Positions 1-8,800 of a stretch of 14,047 nt of DNA are shown piece by piece; within the stretch, counting starts at the first letter, position 1; every line of letters begins with the position of its first letter. The notes below the pieces were generated by a model. The model made no database searches, was not told where the DNA came from, and worked only from the letters and a program-made list of their open reading frames with translations. Source of the stretch: Acidobacteriota bacterium. GTDB lineage: Bacteria; Acidobacteriota; Terriglobia; Terriglobales; Acidobacteriaceae. The position numbers and the translations under genes were made by a program. The stretch is from assembly GCA_021805955.1 (NCBI GenBank), contig JAJZDO010000694.1:1-14047 (forward strand), in the 5' to 3' direction.

Positions 1-1
1 G

Positions 2-850
2 ACGGGCCCATCTTCCATCAATCCCCAGACCGGGGCGCCATACGGCGCCGACTTCCCGGTCGTCAGCATTCGCGACATTGTGCGTGCTCAGGCAGAGCTG
101 ATCGAATCACTCGGCATCACGCAACTGCGTGCGGTGCTGGGCGGCTCGATTGGCGGCATGCAGGCGCTGCAATGGGCCATTGATTATCCCGAACGCGTCG
201 CCGGCTGTTTCGCTGTCGGCGCCGCTCCGCTTACGGCAATGGGGCTGGCGCTGAATCATCTACAGCGCGAGAGCATCCGGCTGGACCCGGCATGGAAGGG
301 CGGCCAATACTCGGCGTCCGAGCCACCAACACGCGGCCTGGCGTTAGCGCGCGGCATTGCGACCTGCAGTTACAAATCTCCCGCGTTGTTTGATGAGCGG
401 TTTGCGCGCAAGCCAGACCGCGCTGGTGCCGATCCCCGCACGACGGCCGAAGGGAAATATGACGTCGCGGGATATCTCGAATACCAGGGCCGCATCTTTA
501 ATGACCGTTTCGATGCGAACAGCTACCTTGCCATCACCCGCGCGATGGATAATTTTGATCCTGCTTTCGGATATGCCAGTGCATCGGCCGCTCTGGGGCG
601 GATTCGAGCCCGCGTTCTCTTAGCGGGGATCTCGTCCGATTGGCTGTTTCCTCCCGAGGATGTGCGCAGTCTCGCGGAACGAATTCAGGACGCAGGCGCG
701 GTATGCAACTACATCGAGATTCACTCCACCCATGGGCACGACGCTTTTCTGGCAGAGGCAGCCAATGTGCGGCCGCTGATCGAATACATCGTGCGCAGTG
801 GCGCACCGGCACCGGCCGTCCGCGGTGAGAGGACGGCTGTGCTGGCGTAG
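2..850 (+). CDS. metX: Homoserine O-acetyltransferase MetX (5' end outside window)
   Basis: An alpha/beta-hydrolase-fold enzyme that transfers an acetyl group from acetyl-CoA to L-homoserine, an early step of methionine synthesis in the cytoplasm. The reading frame is open from base 2 and gives 282 residues. The family is usually about 370-380 residues, so roughly 90-100 are missing to the left. The GTG at 80 is an internal Val in a conserved stretch, not a start. Visible landmarks are the family segment TGPSSINPQTGAPYG at the left edge, the nucleophile elbow GGSIGGMQ (Ser codon 146-148), the triad Asp in SSDWLFP (638-640) and the triad His in HGHDAFL (737-739). It is the only plus-strand gene and converges on the receptor gene to its right. 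Some MetX-family members use succinyl-CoA instead; the residues that decide this were not examined, so acyl specificity is inferred from the family. Confidence 0.93.
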   Translation, partial: TGPSSINPQTGAPYGADFPVVSIRDIVRAQAELIESLGITQLRAVLGGSIGGMQALQWAIDYPERVAGCFAVGAAPLTAMGLALNHLQRESIRLDPAWKGGQYSASEPPTRGLALARGIATCSYKSPALFDERFARKPDRAGADPRTTAEGKYDVAGYLEYQGRIFNDRFDANSYLAITRAMDNFDPAFGYASASAALGRIRARVLLAGISSDWLFPPEDVRSLAERIQDAGAVCNYIEIHSTHGHDAFLAEAANVRPLIEYIVRSGAPAPAVRGERTAVLA

Positions 851-950
851 AAGTGGATGACGGAAACTCCCTGCGCTGCCGATGAACTGATCCCTCGCGG
901 CAGGACAATTCGGAAGCGAGACGCAGAAGCAATTGCAACACAAGAAAGAG

Positions 951-974
951 GCCCGGGCGGATATCCGTCCGGGC
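951..974. terminator. Bidirectional intrinsic terminator between convergent genes
   Basis: A near-perfect palindrome: arms GCCCGGGCGG and CCGTCCGGGC around an ATAT loop, ten pairs with one G-T. It is followed by CTTTCTC on the plus strand and by CTCTTTCTTGTG on the minus strand, so either transcript gets a GC-rich stem and a T-rich tail. It lies 100 bases after the metX stop and 19 bases after the receptor stop, where a shared terminator is expected. The T-tracts are interrupted by C, so efficiency is uncertain. Confidence 0.7.
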
Positions 975-993
975 TTTCTCGCTCCAGCGGTGA

Positions 994-3900
994 TTAGAAC
1001 TCGATGCGGCCGGCGAGTTGTAATTGCCGGGATGATCCCACGTCGCCTACGGGGAAGCGCGTGTTCACAATCCGGCCAAAGTTCCCGGCGGTCACCGTAC
1101 CTTTACCGATTGAGAACGTGCTGATGGGCTGGCCAAAGTTCGGATGGTTCAGCAGGTTAAAGGCATCCACGCGAACCTCCAGAATTGCGCGGCGGATATT
1201 TGTGTCCTTCTGCAACGAGAAATCCACATCTTCAAAGCCAGGGCCGTAGATTGAGTTCCGGTGCAGGTCGCCGAAGTGCTGGCCGTTGCTTGAGAACAAG
1301 CAGCCCGCGGTAGGCGTGTAACAGATTGCCTGCGGCAGGTATTGAATCGCGCCGCTTCCCAGCCTCACATTTTCAGTGTGCACAATGCCCAGAACATCCG
1401 GACGGACGGTACCTATGACGCCGTTCAGCGCTGAGGTGGTATCTACGGTCAGAGGGTTTCCTGTCTGCAGTTGCACAATTGCAGAAGTTTGCCAGCCCTT
1501 GGTCAGCAGGTTATGTCCATAAGGAACGGCATAAATTCCGCTGAAGACCCAGCGGTTCCGCACATCGAAGTCCGACGGTCCGTAGTTACTCGCCGGGTTA
1601 TAGCTGTCCTGCAAAATGATTCCCTGGCTACTTAGAGAATTCAGATCGGTGGACTTTGCCCATGTATACGAAGTATTGAATTCCAGTCCATTTACAAATC
1701 GCCGCGTCACCGTGGCCCAGAGTGCGTTGTAGTGCGAACTACCAATGCTGTCGTACTCCGTAATATTGCCCAGGCCTTTTCCAGGATCGTACGGGCTTGT
1801 CGGTGAAAGCGCGGGGTAGGGACGCGCGCCCGCTATCGGCTGGTTCTGGTTTAGCGCCAGGCGCAGGTGCACGCCATGGCTTCCTACGTAGGCAAGCTGC
1901 GAAACCAGACCCCAGGGGAGATCCTGTTGCAGGTTGAAGTTGTAGGATTCCACATAATCGTCGCTGAAGTTATGGGCGACGTTACCGGGCGCCAGTGTCG
2001 GAAGGCTCTTCGCCGCGTTGAAAGCATCGGCAAAGCTGACGTAGGGCGTGCTGGGCGTTGGCGTATAGAACACCGGATTCGCGAAGGGCGGATTGCTGGT
2101 AAGTCCAGTCACCAGGTTGGTGATTGGCTGATCGTTTTGAATGGTGAAGCCGGCCCGTGCAATGGTGCGGCCGGTGCCGGTCACATCCCAGATAATGCCT
2201 GCGCGAGGATTGAAGTTGTAATTTTCGTTGTAGACGTGATTGTAGCCAGGCGAACCCACCCGGATGAGGGAGACCGTCGCGGGGTTAAATCCGACAAAGC
2301 GATTTTCGCCTTCCGTTGGCGTTCCATCCCAATCGAACCGGAGTCCAAGCTGCACGGACAGCCTGGCATTCAATCGATAGACATCCTGACCGTACACGCC
2401 GAGCGAATTCACAAAGATCCGGCTTACAACATCCTGTGGCGTGACAGTAAACTGTGTCGCCTGATCCGCCAGGAAGCTGGCAGTTGTCGGAAAGAAAAAC
2501 GTGCTGGTGTCCTGGTTAAAGTTGTCATTGATAAAGCGGCGATACTCACCGCCGAAGTTAAACGTATTATTACCGCGCAGCCAGTTGACGTTGTCGGACA
2601 AGACCAATGTGGTGTCGAAGCGGCCTTGCGGTTCACCGGCCGGGCCGCCAAAATTCAGCGCAATGTCGCTGACCGTAATCTGCGGCAATCCAATGCTCGA
2701 AAGAATGCCATTGTTGATTCCGTAACTCGCCGGGTTTGCGACAAAGTTTGGATCGAAGCTGATGGCAATGCGGTTGAAGCCCAGCCGCGCCTCATTGACA
2801 ACGTTTGAGGAGAAGACATGCGTCTCAACGATGGTTCCGATCTGACGGTGTGCTGTCCGATGATCGCCAAAATTCGGAATTGTTTCGCCGGGGAGGGTCG
2901 GTTCGTTCCGCTTGTCCTGCTGCCAGGCGTAGTAAAGGTGGAGCTGATCATTCGATCCCAGATTGTGCAGCAGGTCGCCAGTGAACTGCTCCACAGTCAC
3001 AGGAGAGCTTGCCGAGCCCAGGTAGCGCGTGCCCGTTGCGTCATTCGCCTGCGGAACCAATGTGAGCAGCTTCTGGATGATGGGATCGGTGGTCTGGCTC
3101 CGCTCGGCATTTGTTGGGACGCCGCTATTGATCGTCAGTCCCTGCGACTGGAGCAGCCCTTCGTAACTCACGAAGAAGAATGTCTTGTTGCGGCCGTCGT
3201 AGATGCGTGGAATCCAGACCGGTCCGCCCAGATCGGCGCCGGGATTGTTCCGCTTAAAGGTTGACATCGGAATCGGATGCGGATTGAAGTAGTTGCGCGC
3301 ATCCACGTCGTTATTCCGTATGTAGTCGAAGGCTTCGCCGTGGAACTCGTTCGTGCCCGAGCGGGTGGCTACGTTCACCACGGCGCCCGAGTTGCGGCCG
3401 TACTCCGCGCTCAGACTGGAATTGTCGACCTTGAACTCGCTCACCGTCGCGATCGTCGGCTGAAACGTGATCTGGTTCTGCACCATATCGTTCAGGTTGA
3501 TGCCATTGATCATGAAGTTGACGGTGTCTTCGCGGTTGCCGGCGGTATCGAACGACTCTGCGCCCAGTCCCTGCAAAGGCGCGGTCAAAAACCCGTTCTG
3601 CGGCGCGGTCACCGATCCAGGGATCAATTCACCGAGATCCAGAAAGTGCCGTCCGTTGAGGGGAATCTGCTGAACGGTGCGCGAACCAATAACTTGTCCT
3701 ACCGTCATCGTCGAGCTATTCATTTGCTGGACCGCGCCACTTACGGTCACGGTCTGGCTCGCTGCGGCAAGCCCCAGCGTCGCATTCACACGCTCGGTGG
3801 AGTCCACCGACAGCACAATGTTTTCAAGCGTAGTGGGTTGCATGCCCGGCGCGGTTATCTGCAGCCGATAGGTACCCGGCTGTAATGCGGGAATGGAGTA

Positions 3901-4110
3901 GTTTCCGGCGCTATCCGTGACGACGGAGCGCGCAGTGCCTGTCTGCACCTGGGTGGCGACGACCTGGGCTCCTGTAACGACGGCGCCCGTCTTGTCGGAA
4001 ACCGTCCCCTGGAGAGTTCCAGTGGATTGGGCTCGCGCGATTGGCACGCCAGCCAGCATCAGCAACCCTGTAATCAGTAAATAGTTGAATACACTTCGAA
4101 GGGACGGCAT
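994..4110 (-). CDS. Oar-like TonB-dependent outer-membrane receptor (1038 aa)
   Basis: A large outer-membrane beta-barrel protein expected to take up a ligand using TonB-ExbB-ExbD energy. The signal peptide is about residues 1-27 (hydrophobic stretch then ARAQ). A carboxypeptidase-regulatory-like Ig domain covers about 31-113 (GTLQGTVSDKTGAVV, then DSAGNYSIPALQPGTY). The plug is about 130-255, with QIPLNGRHFLDL near 148, FMINGINLND near 199 and AEYGRNSGAVVNVATRSGT near 235. The rest is beta-barrel, ending in ...LAGRIEF with the terminal Phe expected by the Bam assembly machinery. I see no clear TonB box. The ATG is supported by GGAG six bases upstream. It lies 78 bases after the M28 peptidase stop with no convincing promoter between, so co-transcription is likely. 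The substrate cannot be predicted; peptides, glycans and siderophores are all possible. Confidence 0.9.
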   Translation of the reverse strand: MPSLRSVFNYLLITGLLMLAGVPIARAQSTGTLQGTVSDKTGAVVTGAQVVATQVQTGTARSVVTDSAGNYSIPALQPGTYRLQITAPGMQPTTLENIVLSVDSTERVNATLGLAAASQTVTVSGAVQQMNSSTMTVGQVIGSRTVQQIPLNGRHFLDLGELIPGSVTAPQNGFLTAPLQGLGAESFDTAGNREDTVNFMINGINLNDMVQNQITFQPTIATVSEFKVDNSSLSAEYGRNSGAVVNVATRSGTNEFHGEAFDYIRNNDVDARNYFNPHPIPMSTFKRNNPGADLGGPVWIPRIYDGRNKTFFFVSYEGLLQSQGLTINSGVPTNAERSQTTDPIIQKLLTLVPQANDATGTRYLGSASSPVTVEQFTGDLLHNLGSNDQLHLYYAWQQDKRNEPTLPGETIPNFGDHRTAHRQIGTIVETHVFSSNVVNEARLGFNRIAISFDPNFVANPASYGINNGILSSIGLPQITVSDIALNFGGPAGEPQGRFDTTLVLSDNVNWLRGNNTFNFGGEYRRFINDNFNQDTSTFFFPTTASFLADQATQFTVTPQDVVSRIFVNSLGVYGQDVYRLNARLSVQLGLRFDWDGTPTEGENRFVGFNPATVSLIRVGSPGYNHVYNENYNFNPRAGIIWDVTGTGRTIARAGFTIQNDQPITNLVTGLTSNPPFANPVFYTPTPSTPYVSFADAFNAAKSLPTLAPGNVAHNFSDDYVESYNFNLQQDLPWGLVSQLAYVGSHGVHLRLALNQNQPIAGARPYPALSPTSPYDPGKGLGNITEYDSIGSSHYNALWATVTRRFVNGLEFNTSYTWAKSTDLNSLSSQGIILQDSYNPASNYGPSDFDVRNRWVFSGIYAVPYGHNLLTKGWQTSAIVQLQTGNPLTVDTTSALNGVIGTVRPDVLGIVHTENVRLGSGAIQYLPQAICYTPTAGCLFSSNGQHFGDLHRNSIYGPGFEDVDFSLQKDTNIRRAILEVRVDAFNLLNHPNFGQPISTFSIGKGTVTAGNFGRIVNTRFPVGDVGSSRQLQLAGRIEF

Positions 4111-4188
4111 TGGCTTCTCCAGAAAAAATTACTATCGCCCGGTTATTGGACCGGGAGGTTATGAACATCGCGAGCGTTCGAGGATCTC

Positions 4189-5643
4189 TTATTTTTTCGG
4201 CAGCGGGGGGGTGTGGAATCGCTCAGGAAACGGAAAAGCGGCCGGGCTTCTCTGTCCGGCTGCGTTTACCGCGCGAATGCCAAAAATCACATTGTCTTTC
4301 GATACCGGAATGGTCGCGTGCGTGTCCCCTCCGGTCGAAGAATAAAACTGCCAATCTGGCGCCGCTGTATCGCGCCAGACGATCTGATAGGTTGTTCCGG
4401 CAGGTGCCCCGGCCGGCGCATCCCAGGCAAGCTCCGTATTGTTATCCAGCTTCTGCGCGATGATGCGCGCATTCGTCGGCGTACCAGGTGCGGAGGCAAG
4501 CGTTGCAAGCGTGGCCGCGTTCAAGCGCGCCACCTGCGCCGTGTAACGGAAGTCGACATATCGCAGGAGGTCACCGTACTGCACCCTGTTTTCGACGCGA
4601 ACGTTCTGGTGCTGATGGTTAAAGTCCTCGCGCCACTCTGTAAACCGCACAGCCGGAAACCCCTGCAGATTGAAGGAGTAGTGGTCGCCTCCCCGCAGGT
4701 AACGGTCCAGCCGAAACTCGAGCACGGGGCGGAACGCGGGAGTGCCAGAGTTCTCGGTGTTGAAGTATGTCCGCGCGACGCCAAGAATCTCCCGCGCCAG
4801 CTCCCGCGACGGCGAATCGCTTTCGCCGCCCAGCATACGGATCATGCGGAGCTGCATATCGGTGGCCGTTGCCGGAATGCCTTCGGAAAATACGCGCACA
4901 ACGTGCTTGTCCTGCAACGTGTCGCCGGGGGTGGTGTTGCCGCCCACAATGTCGTTATTCAGAACGCCTTCAAGATGCCAGCCGCGCTGTTTGGCCAGCT
5001 CCGCCAGATGGCGGCTGCCATATAACCCCTGCTCCTCCCCGGCGACCGCGGCAAACACGATGGTGGCAGGAAAATGGAGTTTGCTGAGAACACGTGCACT
5101 TTCCAGGCTGACGGAAACTCCGCTGGCATCGTCGTTGGCCCCCGGCGCAGCGCCGTGCGTATCTTCGTTGCTGCTGTCGCGGGAGTCGTAGTGGCCCGTG
5201 ACCAGGTACATCCGGCCGGCCTGCGCAGGGTCTGAGCCCTTCAAGATGGCGTAAACGTTGTTGATAACCGTCGGCTGGGAAACCCGCGGGCCTGGCTGCT
5301 GGGTAAAGGTGTCGCGCTGCACTTCAAGGCATCCGCCACATGCCTTGGAGTCGGCCTCAAACTGTGCCTGAATCCAATCTGCTGCGGCCAGCACGCCCTG
5401 CCCCTTCGGCAGGTCCTTGTCGTTGCTGGACAGTGTGCTGCGGTTGTGAAAAGCGACCAGGGTTTTAATGTCGTGCTCAATGCGTTGCGCGGAGATTTGA
5501 GCGATTGCCGCCTGAACCTTCGGGTCCGCGGGCGCGGGCTCGATTGGCTTTCCAAACTTCCGATTGTCCATCTGCCCAAACGCGGTCGCAGCCAATACAA
5601 CCGACAATATCCCCGCGTAGGCAGTCGCACGACGGCTCAGCAT
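4189..5643 (-). CDS. Secreted M28-family zinc aminopeptidase with fibronectin-III-like C-terminal domain
   Basis: A di-zinc exopeptidase expected to remove N-terminal residues from peptides outside the cytoplasm. The protein is 484 residues from the ATG at 5643. The signal peptide is about residues 1-24 (hydrophobic core, then AFGQ). The M28 catalytic domain is about 45-385. The metal and catalytic set is visible: GHYDS (H151, D153), GANDDASG (D171/D172), GEEQGLYGS (E203/E204), NNDIVGG (D231) and GGDHYSF (H321). A CGGC pair at 102-105 may form a disulphide after export. Residues about 388-468 look like a fibronectin type III domain (APGTPTNARI, LAWDAP, TYQIVWRD, IFGIRAVN). An upstream TTG at 5667 would add eight residues before the signal peptide; the ATG is preferred because AAGGG sits about ten bases upstream and it gives a standard signal peptide. 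Exact substrate is unknown. Confidence 0.9.
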   Translation of the reverse strand: MLSRRATAYAGILSVVLAATAFGQMDNRKFGKPIEPAPADPKVQAAIAQISAQRIEHDIKTLVAFHNRSTLSSNDKDLPKGQGVLAAADWIQAQFEADSKACGGCLEVQRDTFTQQPGPRVSQPTVINNVYAILKGSDPAQAGRMYLVTGHYDSRDSSNEDTHGAAPGANDDASGVSVSLESARVLSKLHFPATIVFAAVAGEEQGLYGSRHLAELAKQRGWHLEGVLNNDIVGGNTTPGDTLQDKHVVRVFSEGIPATATDMQLRMIRMLGGESDSPSRELAREILGVARTYFNTENSGTPAFRPVLEFRLDRYLRGGDHYSFNLQGFPAVRFTEWREDFNHQHQNVRVENRVQYGDLLRYVDFRYTAQVARLNAATLATLASAPGTPTNARIIAQKLDNNTELAWDAPAGAPAGTTYQIVWRDTAAPDWQFYSSTGGDTHATIPVSKDNVIFGIRAVNAAGQRSPAAFPFPERFHTPPLPKK

Positions 5644-5687
5644 GGCAAAAACACCCTTTCGCAACAATACTTCTGGAAAGAGTGCTC

Positions 5688-5715
5688 AGTATAGTCAAAA
5701 CCGCAAGAAAAGCAA
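5688..5715 (-). promoter_or_regulatory. Candidate sigma-70 promoter for the M28 peptidase
   Basis: On the minus strand, TATACT (5688-5693) matches the -10 consensus at five of six positions. TTGCTT (5710-5715) lies 16 bases upstream as a poor -35. The -10 is 45 bases from the peptidase ATG and follows the terminator of the upstream receptor gene, which fits an independent start. A second -10-like TATAAA lies further upstream without a good -35. Pattern match only. Confidence 0.35.
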
Positions 5716-5798
5716 AAGGGCGGCGGCGATCTTTTATAGTGCGGAAAACTTTAACCGGAAATTGGACCTCCCGGTGCCTTGGGAAGCCGCGGAGCGCT

Positions 5799-5834
5799 GA
5801 AAATTGCCGGACGGCCTCGATTCGGCCGCCCGAC
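5799..5834 (-). terminator. Intrinsic terminator of the 1253-aa receptor gene
   Basis: In minus-strand RNA, bases 5834-5824 pair with 5816-5806 around a seven-base loop. This gives eleven pairs including two G-U pairs that exist only in this orientation. The tail is AATTTTC. It begins ten bases after the receptor stop codon at 5845. It should separate the receptor from the downstream peptidase gene. Confidence 0.7.
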
Positions 5835-5844
5835 GTAGATGCGC

Positions 5845-8800
5845 TTAAAAGATCACGTGCACCGTCATTTCAACGACGCGCGGACTGCCGATCGTATGCT
5901 GTACCTGCGCAAACCCGTTCAGGTTGTTGTAGGTGGGCAGGGTATACACCCCATCGGTGAACGGATTCCCGGTGGTCGGCGTGATCTGGTAACTGAAGTT
6001 GCCGATACTTGTATTGTTGTTGGGGATATCGAAACTCGTGGTGTTCGTCACATTGAAGACATCGAAGGAGTAGAGCACCTGGTAACGGTCATAAAAGGTC
6101 GTTGCCTTCTGCACCGAAATGTCTGCGCGTTTCTGAAAAAGCTGCCGGAAGATATTGCGTTCACCCGGTGGAGCAAATCCGGTCTCATAGTTGTCGCAAA
6201 GCTGACCATTATTGGGGCCTCCCGTTGGATCGCAGGGAGGGATACCATTTTGTCCGGGGGCCAGCAGCGGTACTGTGATCGCCGAGGGATTAATTGCCGG
6301 AATCGGGTTTCCGCTATTGTCAAAAAATGCCCCCGAATGGCCGGTCAGCGCATTTTGTGGTGTATAGCCCGGCGCCAGCGGAACGATTGGATTCAAGAGG
6401 CTGATATTCGTTCCGTAGTAAGCACTGGCAACAGCGCCCGTGTAATCGTAGATACTATAGGGCTGACCGCTCTGAAAAATTGCAATTCCGGTCATTTGCC
6501 AGCCATTGGTAAATTTGCGGACAATCCGGCGCCCATGATGCAGTTTCGGAGCTACGAAGAGAAAGTCGATGCTGGCGACGTGAGTGCGGTCAAAGTCTGC
6601 AGTACCGTAGCTGTCCTGAAGCCGGTTCGGATTGTCCCCAGTAAAAAATAACCCCAGATCGCTTTGCTCATCCAGAGTATGCGAGAAGGTATACGCAGCA
6701 GAGATCTGGACACCGTGGTTCAGGCGCTTTTCCAGTTGCGCCTGCAGTGCGTCGTACGCGGAGACACCAACGGCAGAGAACGAGGTGGAATTGGGGTCAT
6801 ATCCCGGATAAGGAACACGGATATCCACATTTCCGCCGCTATAGGTACTGTAGGGCTCATTGGAAAGGGGCTGGCCGGTGATCGGACTCAAAATCTGGTA
6901 GCCATAGGAGTATCTTTCGCCGTTCACAGGATTCGACGGCGTCGCGATTAATGGCTGATTGAACGGCAACGGGATAATCAGATGGCGTCCGCGATTGCCG
7001 GCATAGCCGATCGTCATTGCAAGATCGTTGCGCGGCTGCCATTGCACGTCGAACATATAGTTTTCGGCATAGGGCAGCTTGTTGTTGATGTTGTAGTTTC
7101 CGATCGGAAACGGCGGCGGACCGAACTGTTTCAACTGGTTGATGGTTGGCAGCAGATTGACGAAATCTGCCGGATTCGTGATGCCACTATTGAAGTCGAC
7201 GCCCTGGAACGGCGCGCTCAACGTGCCCGGACCGCGGTTGGCATTAAAGTAGTTTGCCAACGGTGGCTCCTGAGTGACGCCGAACGGACCCGATACACCT
7301 TGTCCTGCGGGCGGTGACAGATACTGGAAGTATTCGCCACGGTCGTAATAAATGCCGTAGGAACCGCGGAAAACTACTTTGCCATTGTTCTGAGAAGGCG
7401 ACCACGCAAATCCAATGCGAGGGCTGATTCCCCACTGACGGCCCTTCAGGGTGGTAGCGCTCACTCCGGGAGTGCGATAGAGCTTGTTATTGCCGGCGAC
7501 AATCAGACCGTCATTAATGACAGCCCCAGGAGTCGCCTGATAGCGCGCGGGATCGAAGTTGAACAGATTGCCGTTTTTCTCATACAGCGGTCCGTCGTAG
7601 TCATAGCGCAGTCCGGCTGTAATGCTTAGGTTCGGGCGAAGCTGCCACTGATCTTGGACATAGGCACCCGACTCTTTGCTGCGGTAATAGCGATCGCTGT
7701 TGCCGACAAGAATGGTCCCGTTGTGAACATTGCCATTCAGGAAATCCGGAAAGGTCTGAATCGAGAGATTGGCGATCCCTGTTCTGTGATTACGGATATT
7801 GAGTTGTGTATAGGCATAGCTGAAGCCGGCCGAGAGATTATGCTTTCCCAGCGTCCAGATCGCATTCGTCGAAGGGGCGAAGCGGTTCTGGAAGTATCCG
7901 CTGTTCACAAAATCCGACGTGGGTCCCAGTCCGATACCGCCAGAAGCACTGACCCCCTGAAACTGTGCAATGGAGATGCCGGGAAATTGTGTATATCCAT
8001 TCAGGTTGATCCCTGCGTTTGCTGCGTTCAATTGAGAGGCGAAGTAGCTATATACCTTCTGCCGGGAAAAGCCCATCCGCTGCTCCCACGTAAAGTGGGG
8101 ATTGACGATGATATTGTTCTGGATGGCAGCGACCTGCGCCCCGCTGTCTTCGCTCTGCGGAAAACCCTCCGTCTGTCCGGAGCTGCTGAATGGACTGAAG
8201 GATGGGTCGTGCTGGTAGTAGTACTTGAGCGAAAGACGGTCGCTTGTCGTCGCGTCGTAGTCCAGATCGCCCGTCGCCTGATCGGCATCGAATCGCGACG
8301 TCTGGATGAGGGAAACATTCGGCTCACCAACTACTGGATTTGCGCTGGAAGATGGAATGAGAAATTCTCCGTTCGGCAGTTTTGCCTGCAATAGCGCCAC
8401 AGCAACCGGATTCAATTGGTTCGCTGCAGGGCACTTACTGGGCTGCGATCCGTAATAGCTGGCGCAGGCGGCTTCGATGCCGTTCAGACTGCGGTCGTTC
8501 GTCAGACCGGTCGGAACATATAGCTGCGATAAGCCGGTCGATTGATCCGAAACGCGCTGCGCCTGATACCCAAAAAATATAAACAGCTTGTTCGGGATAA
8601 TGGGACCACCCGCCACGCCACCACCCATGAATCGGTGCAATTCAGGATTCTGCTCGTTATGGGGAATCGCATAGGCGGGACTTTTGTAGAAGAAGGGGGC
8701 CGCATTGAGCCAGTTTGTCGCGCGCGTGGCCCACACCTGCCCATGCCACCGGTTGGTTCCGGAGACCGTATTGACGTCAATATGCGCGCCGCTGGTCGTT

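Noticed and set aside
1867..2808. 313-codon plus-strand open frame opposite the 1038-aa receptor gene
   Set aside because: It is the reverse-strand shadow of a clear receptor gene. Its translation is rich in Arg, Val and Ile without recognisable motifs, and there is no ribosome-binding context.
4138..4155. CCCGGT/ACCGGG hairpin between the peptidase and the 1038-aa receptor as a terminator
   Set aside because: Only six pairs, and the T-run comes about eight bases after the stem, so termination is doubtful; co-transcription is preferred.
5839..6651. 270-codon plus-strand open frame over the receptor 3' end
   Set aside because: Antisense shadow; the opposite strand has a complete barrel C-terminus ending in Phe and a terminator.
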